From positions 1-30,988 of the forward strand of contig JBEKLQ010000042.1 of the NCBI GenBank assembly GCA_050010115.1: DNA of 30,988 nt, read 5' to 3'. This stretch comes from JAKACA01 sp050010115 (GTDB taxonomy: Bacteria; Actinomycetota; Acidimicrobiia; Acidimicrobiales; Bog-793). A program made the translations under genes and the position numbers. Below, one piece after another: positions 22,471 through 29,877 of the stretch (its first letter is position 1; each line of letters begins with the position of its first letter). The notes beneath the pieces were generated by a model, which was not told the DNA's origin, made no database searches, and saw nothing but the letters and a program-made list of their open reading frames with translations.

Positions 22471-23217
22471 GTGAAGGGTGTCCTGCTGGCCGGTGGAACA
22501 GGGAGCAGGCTGTTCCCGCTCACCCGCATCACGAACAAGCACTTGTTGCCGATCGGCGACCGGCCGATGGTGAGCTACGGCATCGAAGCGCTCATGCTCG
22601 GCGGCGTCACCGAGGTCATGGTCGTGACCGGAGGGACACACGCAGGCGAGTTCCTCCGGCTGCTGTCGAACGGTCATGAGTTCGGGCTTGACCGCCTCTG
22701 CTACGCATACCAGGAGCGCCCGGGCGGCATCGCCGAGGCCCTCGGTCTCGCCGAGCGGTTCGTGGGGGACGACCCGGTCGTCGTCATGCTTGCGGACAAC
22801 GTGTTCGAGCGATCGATACGGGGATCGTTGGAGCGGTTCGAGGCATCAGGCCACACGGCGCGCCTGCTGCTCGCCGAGATCGATGATCCGGATCACCTGC
22901 GGCATCTGGGCGTGCCCGAGCTCGACGGTGACGGCCGGATCGTCCGCATCATCGAGAAACCCGAGACCCCCCCCAGCAACTATTGCGTCACCGGCGTCTA
23001 CCTCTACCCGCCGAACGTGTTCTCGGTCCTGCCTTCACTCGAGCCGTCAGGCCGTGGCGAGCTCGAGATCACCGACGTCAACAACCACTACGTGGCGGCG
23101 GGGGAGATGGCCTATGACGTGATCGAGGGCTTCTGGGGGGATGCCGGCGAGTCGATCGAGGCGTACTACGCCGTGAACGACTACGTTCGGCGCCACGGAG
23201 CCAATCGCTCCGACTGA
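22471..23217 (+). CDS. Sugar-1-phosphate nucleotidyltransferase, RmlA-like
   Basis: Enzyme of about 248 residues that joins a sugar-1-phosphate to a nucleoside triphosphate, most like glucose-1-phosphate thymidylyltransferase. The N-terminus has the nucleotide-binding motif LLAGGTGSRLFPLT, then NKHLLPIGDRPMVSYGI with the conserved Lys. Further motifs are YQERPGGIAEAL, VVVMLADNVFE (metal-binding Asp), the LGVPELDGDGRIVRIIEKP segment and NYCVTGVYLYP. It is shorter than RmlA of about 290 residues, lacking most of the C-terminal region that carries the dTDP-rhamnose regulatory site in larger homologues. The product would feed cell-surface polysaccharide or glycosylation. It stands alone, with no other rml genes nearby. 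The start is the GTG at 22471. Confidence 0.82.
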   Translation: MKGVLLAGGTGSRLFPLTRITNKHLLPIGDRPMVSYGIEALMLGGVTEVMVVTGGTHAGEFLRLLSNGHEFGLDRLCYAYQERPGGIAEALGLAERFVGDDPVVVMLADNVFERSIRGSLERFEASGHTARLLLAEIDDPDHLRHLGVPELDGDGRIVRIIEKPETPPSNYCVTGVYLYPPNVFSVLPSLEPSGRGELEITDVNNHYVAAGEMAYDVIEGFWGDAGESIEAYYAVNDYVRRHGANRSD

Positions 23218-23250
23218 CCTTTCGGGGGGTCGGCGCGCCGGTCTCGGCTG

Positions 23251-24171
23251 CTACTGGCTGACCCTGCGACAGCGGATGGCAGCACCGATGGCAGCGGACG
23301 CGGTCGGGTGCTCGAAGGTGAAGCCGGCCTCGAGCAGCTTGCGGGGCAGGACCCGCTGGCTGGCGAGCAACATCTCGTCGGCCGCGCCGCGGCCCAGTGC
23401 GAGCCGTAGCGCCGGCGCCGGCACGGCGAACACTGTCGGTCTCCCGACAGCCGCCCCGAGGGCCTTGGTGAAGTCCGCGTTGCGGATCGGGGCCGGGCAG
23501 GCGGCGTTGACCGGCCCGGCCAACGTGGCGTCATCGATGGCACGGAGCAGCACGCGCACCTCGTCTCTGAGCGAGATACAGCTCGTCCACTGCCGGCCTG
23601 AACCGAGCCTGCCGCCCAGCCCGAGCCGAAACAGCTTCTCCTGCACCTCGAGGGCGCCGCCGTGCCCGAGGACGATGCCGGTCCGGATCACCACAGTGCG
23701 GATGCCGGCGGCCCGCGCCGGTTCGGTTGAGGCTTCCCAGGCCCGGCAGACCTCTGCCAGATAGCCCTTCCCGTTCGGGCTCGATTCGTCCAGCTCGGCT
23801 TCGCCACCGTCGCCGTAGTAGCCGATGGCGGATCCGCTGACGAAGACAGCCGGTGGCTGCTCGAGACCGGCGAGCGTGCGGGAGAGGAGGTCGCCGACGG
23901 CGATCCGGCTGGAGCGGATCTGCTCACGGCGCCGGCTGGTCCAGCGGCCGATGATCGGGGCGCCGGCCAGATGAACTGCCGCGTCGAACGCCTCGAGGCT
24001 GCCGCCCGGGGCCCTCGTGGCGTCGATCGTGCCCTCGACGAGGTCGATGCCGGCCTCGCCGGCCTGCGGCACCGAGCGCACGATGGGCACCACGTCGTCG
24101 CCGCGATCCCGTAGCGCGGCGGCAAGTGCCGTCCCGATGAACCCGGTGGCCCCGGTGAGCAGCACTCGCAT
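23251..24171 (-). CDS. TIGR01777-type NAD-dependent epimerase/dehydratase (YfcH-like)
   Basis: Short-chain dehydrogenase-like protein of 306 residues. The N-terminal nucleotide-binding motif is VLLTGATGFIGTALA. Family markers follow: HLAGAPIIGRWT, RRREQIRSSRI, SGSAIGYYGDGG with the catalytic-type Tyr, VVIRTGIVLG, WTSCISLRDEV and NAACPAPIRNADF. The C-terminal DUF1731-like part includes PAPALRLALGR, MLLASQRVLPRKL and GFTFEHPT. The reaction of this family is not established in most bacteria. The ATG at 24171 lies 10 nt beyond the stop of the upstream hydrolase, so the two are probably co-transcribed, with an extra internal -10 (TATAGT) overlapping that stop codon. Confidence 0.88.
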   Translation of the reverse strand: MRVLLTGATGFIGTALAAALRDRGDDVVPIVRSVPQAGEAGIDLVEGTIDATRAPGGSLEAFDAAVHLAGAPIIGRWTSRRREQIRSSRIAVGDLLSRTLAGLEQPPAVFVSGSAIGYYGDGGEAELDESSPNGKGYLAEVCRAWEASTEPARAAGIRTVVIRTGIVLGHGGALEVQEKLFRLGLGGRLGSGRQWTSCISLRDEVRVLLRAIDDATLAGPVNAACPAPIRNADFTKALGAAVGRPTVFAVPAPALRLALGRGAADEMLLASQRVLPRKLLEAGFTFEHPTASAAIGAAIRCRRVSQ

Positions 24172-24180
24172 CAGGCGCGG

Positions 24181-24186
24181 ACTATA
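24181..24186 (-). promoter_or_regulatory. Candidate internal -10 of the TIGR01777 gene
   Basis: TATAGT on the minus strand, ending 9 nt before the ATG at 24171. It contains the TAG stop codon of the upstream hydrolase gene. The gene could therefore be read both from the operon and as a leaderless transcript of its own. Confidence 0.5.
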
Positions 24187-24994
24187 CGAGGGCGGCAGGT
24201 CGCGCCGCTGTCGAGTCGACGCCCAGCTCCACAGCAGCCAGGACGAGCCGGGCGAACTCTGCCGGGTGGCTCTGATGGCCGCCATGCCCGGCCCTGGCCA
24301 CCAGGTGCCTCGACCCGGCGGGCAGCTGCCCGGCCAGCCAGGCGGTGGCGTCCTGGTGACGCTCCACAGACTCGGCACCGCAGGCGACGAGCACTGGAAC
24401 CCCGATCCGACGCGGATCGAATGCTGGAGGATCCAAGCGGATCGCCGTCAGCTCGGCGACCAGGGCATCGCCATCGCGCACCACTTCCTCACGGGTCGTG
24501 AGCGGCAGCCGCTCGTAGCGGTGATCGCCGATCATCCGGCGGAGGAAGTTCTCGGCTGCCTGCTCGCTGGTCACATCCTTGAAGGCGGGGGGCTGCTGTC
24601 CGTGGTCGGGCCACCCCTCCCGCCAAGGCGTCGGCGGCTCGTAGACGAGAGCCGAGGCGACGAGGTCAGGCCGGCGCTCGGCAAACGCCAGCACCACGGC
24701 GCCGCCGTAGCTGTGGCCGGCGATCGTGCAGCGGCGTTCTGCGACCACGGCTTCGAGGTCGGCTACGTGGTCATCCATCCCGCCCGCCGGCGGCAGCGCC
24801 CCGCGAGAGCCGGCATAGCCACGGCGGTCGTACGACACGACGTGGCACGTCCCCATCAGCCGGGCCCGCACGCGGGCGAAGCTCGTGTGCCGGTCCATCG
24901 AGCCGTGGACGAGGACCACGAGCGGAGCGCCGTCACCTGCGTCGCTTGGTAGGTCGTCGACGTACAGGCCGCACGCGCTCACTGAGCCGACCAC
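24182..24994 (-). CDS. Alpha/beta-fold hydrolase
   Basis: Serine hydrolase of about 270 residues. The oxyanion-hole loop is LVHGSMDRHTSF, the nucleophile elbow is AGHSYGGAV (Ser in GHSYGG), and the catalytic His is expected in ARAGHGGHQSHP near the C-terminus. A cap region of about 80 residues (WREGWPDHGQQ to RLDPPAFDP) separates core strands 6 and 7. The exact substrate cannot be read from the sequence. The GTG at 24994 (VVGSVSACGLYVDD) is preferred: it lies 19 nt after the stop of the zinc-ribbon gene. An upstream ATG at 25129 would place 45 low-complexity residues inside that neighbour. It is the middle gene of a minus-strand run: zinc-ribbon protein, hydrolase, epimerase. Confidence 0.83.
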   Translation of the reverse strand: MVGSVSACGLYVDDLPSDAGDGAPLVVLVHGSMDRHTSFARVRARLMGTCHVVSYDRRGYAGSRGALPPAGGMDDHVADLEAVVAERRCTIAGHSYGGAVVLAFAERRPDLVASALVYEPPTPWREGWPDHGQQPPAFKDVTSEQAAENFLRRMIGDHRYERLPLTTREEVVRDGDALVAELTAIRLDPPAFDPRRIGVPVLVACGAESVERHQDATAWLAGQLPAGSRHLVARAGHGGHQSHPAEFARLVLAAVELGVDSTAARPAALV

Positions 24995-25013
24995 TGTCGT
25001 CCGTCCGAGCTTG

Positions 25014-25259
25014 CTACTGGGCCGAACGGAGCTCGCTGGCAGGGCCGAACGGCTCGCCGGCATCGGCGTAGCACTCCTCGTGGAAGTGCTCGATGCGCTT
25101 CCAGACGCCCGTCTCGTAGATGTTGGCAATCACCTGGCGAGGGTGCACGCGGGCGGCGAACTTGACCTGCCGACCGCAGTGGCTGCACATGGCCTCGTTC
25201 CCCGGCTCGACGAGCCGCATGACGGCTCTAGTCGAAGCAGTCCTGGGGACAGTGTTCAC
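25014..25259 (-). CDS. Small zinc-ribbon-like protein, function unknown
   Basis: Predicted protein of 81 residues. It has CSHC (two cysteines, spacing two) and, about 35 residues later, EHFHEECY, giving a possible Cys-Cys-His-Cys zinc site. The core ICNxY-like segment here reads VIANIYETGVWKRIEHFH. It looks like a conserved actinobacterial hypothetical rather than a chance frame, because the ordered Cys/His pattern and mixed composition differ from the Arg/Pro-rich shadow frames around it. The GTG at 25259 is chosen because a TAGCGT hexamer ends 7 nt upstream; the GTG at 25268 and the ATG at 25220 are alternatives. It is divergent from kgd and precedes the hydrolase. A nucleic-acid-binding or anti-sigma-like role is conceivable but not shown. 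Confidence 0.7.
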   Translation of the reverse strand: MNTVPRTASTRAVMRLVEPGNEAMCSHCGRQVKFAARVHPRQVIANIYETGVWKRIEHFHEECYADAGEPFGPASELRSAQ

Positions 25260-25266
25260 ATACCCC

Positions 25267-25272
25267 ACGCTA
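25267..25272 (-). promoter_or_regulatory. Candidate -10 of the zinc-ribbon gene, leaderless type
   Basis: TAGCGT on the minus strand, 7 nt before the GTG at 25259, the same hexamer as at nfo. It is divergent from the kgd hexamer about 60 nt away. Confidence 0.4.
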
Positions 25273-25332
25273 ACGCCACGGCGGCCGGTATCCGCCGGCG
25301 TGCGGGCGCTGGGGCAGGCCCTGCGCGGTCGA

Positions 25333-25338
25333 TAGCAT
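25333..25338 (+). promoter_or_regulatory. Candidate -10 of kgd, leaderless type
   Basis: TAGCAT, 7 nt before the GTG start of kgd, with no Shine-Dalgarno between. No convincing -35 element is seen. Confidence 0.5.
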
Positions 25339-25345
25339 CCGCCAC

Positions 25346-28300
25346 GTGCCGAACGACTCGATGCGGGATGGCGCCGCTGGCGCCTACGGGCCGAACGCGT
25401 GGCTCGTCGAAGAGATGTACGAGGCGTATCTCGCCGATCCGATGTCGGTGAGCGAGAGTTGGCGGGAGTTCTTCGCCGACTATCGGTCGCCGCGCTCGTC
25501 TGTTGGTGGTGTTGCGCCTGCGCCGGTCGGTGGTGCGTCGGGGGAGAAACCTCCCCCTCCGTCACCCCCGACCGCCGCTACGGGCACCATCACCGCGCCG
25601 GTGAGCGCGCCTCCCGCCGCCGGCTCCGCCGTAGCCACTGCGGCTGCAAGCGTCGCGGCGCCTGTTGCCGCACGAGCACCCGCAGTAGCGGAGCAGCCAG
25701 GAGCACCAACGCCTGTCCCGATCCGGGGAGCCGCTGCACGGATAGTCGAGAACATGACAGCCTCGCTTGGCGTCCCCACCGCCACGAGCGTCCACCCCGT
25801 TCCTGCCAAGCTCCTCGAAGTCAACCGCCAGATCATCAACAATCAGCTCGGGCGCACGACCGGTGGGAAGGTGAGCTTCACGCACCTCATCGGCTGGGCG
25901 GTCGTGCAAGCGCTCAAGGCCGTCCCGGCACTCAATTCGAGTTTCGTGGCCGACATCGAGGACGGGAAGGGCACTCCCGGTGTCGTGCGGCACGAGCACG
26001 TGGGCCTCGGGCTCGCGGTTGACACCGAGCGTTCGGACGGCTCCCGGACGCTGGTCGTCCCCTGCGTGAAGCGGGCTGATGAGTTGGACTTTGCCAGGTT
26101 CCTTCATTCGTACGAGGACCTGGTCCGGAAGGTGCGGACGAACAAGCTCGCGGTCGAGGACTTCGCCGGCGTCACCGTCACGCTCACGAACCCAGGCACG
26201 CTCGGCACGACGCAGTCCGTCCCCAGGCTGATGCCGGGCCAAGGCGCCATCATCGGCGTCGGCTCGCTCGCCTACCCGCCGGAATTCGCCGCCGCCGACC
26301 CCGCTGCGCTGGCCGAGCTCGGCGTCTCGAAGGTGGTCACGCTCACGTCGACCTACGACCATCGTGTCATCCAGGGTGCCGAGTCCGGGTTGTTCCTCAC
26401 GCGGGTACACGAGTTGCTGGTGGGGGATCACCGGTTTTACGACGAGATCTTCGAGTCGCTGCACGTGCCCTACCAACCGGCGCGCTGGCACCAGGACGTC
26501 AACCCGTTCACCGGCGCCGATGGCGAGCGCGGCCGGCTGATCAAGCAGTCCGCCGTCCAGTCGTTGATCAACATGTACCGCGTCCGCGGGCACCTCATGG
26601 CGCACCTCGATCCACTGAGCCACCACGCGCCGGCGCTCCATGAGGAGCTCGATCCGCTCACGTACGGGCTCACGGTGTTCGACCTCGAGCGGTCGTTCGT
26701 GATCGACGGGCTTGCCGGCGAGACCGAGCTGCCGCTCGGTCGCATCCTCGGGATCCTGCGGGACGCCTACTGTCGCACGATCGGCGTGGAGTACATGCAC
26801 ATCCAGGATTACGAGCAGAAACGCTGGATCGAACAGCACGTCGAAGGCGCCCCCGGCACGATCTCACCCGAAGAGCAGCGCCACGTCCTCGGGCGGCTGA
26901 ACGCCGCTGAGGCGTTCGAGCGCTTCCTGCACACCCGGTACGTCGGCCAGAAGCGCTTCGGCCTCGAGGGTGCAGAGTCCGCCATCGTCCTGCTCGATAC
27001 CGTGCTCGACGAGGCCGTGGGCTCGGGTATCGAGGAGGCCGTGCTCGGCATGGCGCATCGCGGTCGCCTCAACGTCCTCGCCAACATCGTCGGCAAGTCT
27101 TACGGCGAGATCTTCGCCGAGTTCGAGGGCAACCTCGACCCCGAGAGCGTGCAGGGCTCCGGTGACGTGAAATACCACAAAGGTGCCAGCGGAAAGTTCG
27201 TCGGCCAGAGCGGCCTCGAGCTCACGGTCACCCTTGCCTCGAACCCGTCGCATCTCGAAGCTGTCGACCCCGTGGTCGAAGGGATGGCGAGGGCGCGCCA
27301 CGACCAGCACGCGAACTGGCGGACGTTCCCCGTGCTGCCCGTTCTCGTTCACGGCGACGCCGCCTTCGCCGGCCAAGGTGTGGTGGCCGAGACGCTCGAG
27401 ATGTCCGAGCTGCATGGCTACCGGACCGGCGGCACCGTGCACATCGTGATCAACAACCAGTTGGGTTTCACGACGCCGATGGAATCAGCCCGTTCGTCGA
27501 TGTACTGCACCGATGTCGCTCTCGCCGTCCAGGCTCCGATCCTGCACGTCAACGGCGACGATCCTGAGGCATGCGTGCGGGTTGCCCGGCTCGCCGTGGC
27601 GTTCCGCCAGCGGTTCCACCGCGACGTCGTGATCGATCTCGTCTGCTATCGGATGCACGGGCACAACGAGGGTGACGACCCGAGCTACACCCAACCGATC
27701 ATGTACCGGGAGATCTCCCAGCACCGGTCCGTTCGCAAGCTCTACACCGAGTCCCTTGTCAAGCGCGGTGACATCACGATCGACGAGGCCGAGGCGGCGC
27801 TCGCCGACTTCTCTCATCGCCTGCAGCGGGCACTGGACGAGACGCGTGCCGCCGCCCCGCCGAAGATCGAGCGCCTCTCGCGCCCAGCAGCCCCTGCCGT
27901 GCCCCCGTTGTCGGGCATCCGGACCGGGGCAGAACGCGGGCGCCTCGACGCGATCGCCCAGTTGCTGCACGAGGCACCGGAGAACTTCACTGTCCATCCG
28001 AAGCTCGCTCGACAGTTCGATCAGCGAGCCGAGCTGTACGCGTCGGGCGAGGTCGACTGGGCGTTGGCCGAGGCTCTGGCGATGGGGGCTCTGGTCGCCG
28101 AGGGCATCGATGTGAGGGTGACGGGGCAGGACACCCGGCGTGGCACTTTCAGCCAGCGCCATGCCGTGCTCGTCGACTACGAGACGGGGGCCGAGTACGT
28201 GCCCTTGGCGATGGTGCCGACGTTGCCGAGCTCGTCTGCCGGCGACCCAGGGAAGTTCATGATGTACGACTCGCTTTTGTCGGAGTACGCCGGGCTCGGC

Positions 28301-29125
28301 TTCGAGTACGGCTACTCGGTCGAGGCGACCCGTGCACTCGTCGCCTGGGAGGCCCAGTTCGGCGACTTCGTGAACGGCGCGCAGGTCGTGATCGACAACT
28401 TCATTGCCGCCGCCGGGGAGAAGTGGGGGCAGTATTCGGCGTTGGTGATGTTGCTGCCGCATGGTTTCGAAGGGCAGGGGCCTGAGCACTCGTCGGCCCG
28501 CCTCGAGCGGTTCCTCCAGCTGTGCGCCGGGGACAACATGACGGTGGCCCAGCCGACGACCTCTGCGCAGTACTTCCATTTGCTCTTGGCACAGGTGTAC
28601 CGCAGCATCCGGCGGCCGCTCGTCGTGATGACGCCGAAGTCACTGCTGCGTGCCCGCCAAGCGCGATCTGGCGTGGAGCTGCTCACAGACGGCCGGTGGG
28701 AACCCGTGCTCGACGACGTCGCCACCATGACCGGTGGAGCGCTTGGGGCCGGCGAGGTGACCCGAGTCGTGCTGTGCAGCGGCAAGGTCGCCTACGACGC
28801 CACCGGTCGCCGCGACGCGATCGGGGCCAAGTGCGCCATCGCCCGGGTAGAGCAGCTGCACCCGTGGCCCGAGTCGGAGGTGCTCTCGGTGTTGCGTCGC
28901 TACCCGAACGCCACAGAGGTGGTCTGGCTCCAGGAGGAGCCGGAGAACATGGGGCCTTGGGGCTACGTCCACCGCAGGCTGCATCGCCTGCTCCGGGACG
29001 CCTTGACGTTGACGCATGTGAGCCGCCCTGAGTCCGGCAGTCCTGCGACCGGCTCGACCACGGTCCACCAGCTCGAGCTGAAGGACCTGCTCGACCGCTC
29101 GGTCGGCCCGATCGCGTCGGCCTAG
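25346..29125 (+). CDS. kgd: Multifunctional 2-oxoglutarate metabolism enzyme (fused E2 and E1, Kgd/OdhA)
   Basis: TCA-cycle enzyme of 1259 residues in the actinobacterial fused form. Residues about 18-45 (AWLVEEMYEAYLADPMSVSESW) are the E1 N-terminal helix. A low-complexity Ala/Pro linker follows (about 48-125). The E2-type succinyltransferase domain (about 128-370) has no lipoyl domain and ends with TSTYDHRVIQGAESG, carrying the catalytic His. The thiamine-diphosphate E1 domain fills the rest: HRGRLNVLANIVGK, then a cofactor site from HGDAAFAGQGVV to INNQLGFTT, MHGHNEGDDPSYTQP, and the transketolase-like half with GQDTRRGTFSQRHAV and GFEGQGPEHSSARLERFLQL. It decarboxylates 2-oxoglutarate and can pass the acyl group to lipoate or act as a carboligase. 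The GTG at 25346 has a -10-like hexamer 7 nt upstream. Part of the linker is encoded by a palindromic element (25524-25574). Confidence 0.96.
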   Translation: MPNDSMRDGAAGAYGPNAWLVEEMYEAYLADPMSVSESWREFFADYRSPRSSVGGVAPAPVGGASGEKPPPPSPPTAATGTITAPVSAPPAAGSAVATAAASVAAPVAARAPAVAEQPGAPTPVPIRGAAARIVENMTASLGVPTATSVHPVPAKLLEVNRQIINNQLGRTTGGKVSFTHLIGWAVVQALKAVPALNSSFVADIEDGKGTPGVVRHEHVGLGLAVDTERSDGSRTLVVPCVKRADELDFARFLHSYEDLVRKVRTNKLAVEDFAGVTVTLTNPGTLGTTQSVPRLMPGQGAIIGVGSLAYPPEFAAADPAALAELGVSKVVTLTSTYDHRVIQGAESGLFLTRVHELLVGDHRFYDEIFESLHVPYQPARWHQDVNPFTGADGERGRLIKQSAVQSLINMYRVRGHLMAHLDPLSHHAPALHEELDPLTYGLTVFDLERSFVIDGLAGETELPLGRILGILRDAYCRTIGVEYMHIQDYEQKRWIEQHVEGAPGTISPEEQRHVLGRLNAAEAFERFLHTRYVGQKRFGLEGAESAIVLLDTVLDEAVGSGIEEAVLGMAHRGRLNVLANIVGKSYGEIFAEFEGNLDPESVQGSGDVKYHKGASGKFVGQSGLELTVTLASNPSHLEAVDPVVEGMARARHDQHANWRTFPVLPVLVHGDAAFAGQGVVAETLEMSELHGYRTGGTVHIVINNQLGFTTPMESARSSMYCTDVALAVQAPILHVNGDDPEACVRVARLAVAFRQRFHRDVVIDLVCYRMHGHNEGDDPSYTQPIMYREISQHRSVRKLYTESLVKRGDITIDEAEAALADFSHRLQRALDETRAAAPPKIERLSRPAAPAVPPLSGIRTGAERGRLDAIAQLLHEAPENFTVHPKLARQFDQRAELYASGEVDWALAEALAMGALVAEGIDVRVTGQDTRRGTFSQRHAVLVDYETGAEYVPLAMVPTLPSSSAGDPGKFMMYDSLLSEYAGLGFEYGYSVEATRALVAWEAQFGDFVNGAQVVIDNFIAAAGEKWGQYSALVMLLPHGFEGQGPEHSSARLERFLQLCAGDNMTVAQPTTSAQYFHLLLAQVYRSIRRPLVVMTPKSLLRARQARSGVELLTDGRWEPVLDDVATMTGGALGAGEVTRVVLCSGKVAYDATGRRDAIGAKCAIARVEQLHPWPESEVLSVLRRYPNATEVVWLQEEPENMGPWGYVHRRLHRLLRDALTLTHVSRPESGSPATGSTTVHQLELKDLLDRSVGPIASA
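25524..25574. repeat. Palindromic (REP-like) element inside the kgd linker
   Basis: The core GGGGAGAAACCTCCCC at 25541-25556 forms a 6-bp hairpin with loop AAAC and is the exact reverse complement of the core upstream of secA. Outer arms 25524-25535 and 25563-25574 pair at 11 of 12 positions. The element is read in frame as part of the Gly/Pro-rich linker (about residues 60-76, GGASGEKPPPPSPP), where added length is tolerated. Confidence 0.65.
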
Positions 29126-29814
29126 CGGAGCTGCAGGCGCAGCGTCGTCTCGAGATCGGCGATCGCTTGATCCTCCGAGAGGAACTTGATCGTGGTCATG
29201 CCCATCTGACGAGCCGGCTTCAGATTGACGCCGAGGTCATCGATGAACACGGCCTCATGAGGTTGGATGCCGAGCCTGGTGCAACAGACCTCGAAGAAAC
29301 CCACCTCGGGTTTCCTCACACCGATCCTCCACGACTCGACGACCTCGTCGAACAGTCCGAACACATCGGCGAGCCCGTCGTGGGACGCCGTCCCGGTGCG
29401 GTCTGGCGCGCCGGCGAAATTGTTGGTGGCAAGACCGACCAGATAGCGCTGGCGGCAACGCCGCACGGCTTCGATCATCGCCGGCCGCGGCTTGCCGGCC
29501 AGTAAGGCCAGCACGTCGGCTCCGTTGACGTCGTAGCCGGCCTCGCGGGCCTCGTTCTCGAATTCAACGCTGAATGCCTCGAGGGAAAGCTCGCCCCGCT
29601 CGATCCGGGCCCAGGCGTTGCCGTGGTGGTCGCGGGCGTTGAGGTTTCGGAGGAAGTCGTGCGGAAGGCCGCTGGCGCGCTCGTAAGCGGCGAATGCCTC
29701 GAACGGGCTCGCTGACAGCACCCCGCCGAAGTCGAACAGCACGGCTCGAACGCCGGTCTCGGGATCGCCGAGGCGGGCCCGATCCCGAGCCTGCTCATCT
29801 GACGGGACAGCCAT
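29122..29814 (-). CDS. HAD-superfamily hydrolase (subfamily IA, DFGGV type)
   Basis: Predicted phosphatase-like hydrolase of 230 residues. Motif I is VLFDFGGVL with nucleophile Asp28; the usual second Asp of DxD is Gly30, as in the epoxide-hydrolase-N-terminal/ACAD10/YihX-like members. Motif II is in LVGLATNN, motif III Lys in GVRKPEVGFFE, and motif IV is AVFIDDLGVNLKPAR. A helical cap (about residues 38-120) follows motif I. The substrate is unknown. The stop shares four bases (CTAG) with the kgd stop on the other strand. A TACGCT hexamer lies 6 nt before the ATG, and the gene is divergent from the ribonuclease gene. Confidence 0.88.
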   Translation of the reverse strand: MAVPSDEQARDRARLGDPETGVRAVLFDFGGVLSASPFEAFAAYERASGLPHDFLRNLNARDHHGNAWARIERGELSLEAFSVEFENEAREAGYDVNGADVLALLAGKPRPAMIEAVRRCRQRYLVGLATNNFAGAPDRTGTASHDGLADVFGLFDEVVESWRIGVRKPEVGFFEVCCTRLGIQPHEAVFIDDLGVNLKPARQMGMTTIKFLSEDQAIADLETTLRLQLR

Positions 29815-29820
29815 CCGATG

Positions 29821-29826
29821 AGCGTA
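29821..29826 (-). promoter_or_regulatory. Candidate -10 of the HAD hydrolase gene, leaderless type
   Basis: TACGCT on the minus strand, 6 nt before the ATG at 29814, with no Shine-Dalgarno sequence. Confidence 0.4.
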
Positions 29827-29877
29827 GGCAGCCGAGGTCCCCGGTCGCCCCCAAAGAGGTGCTTGACTACATCACAA

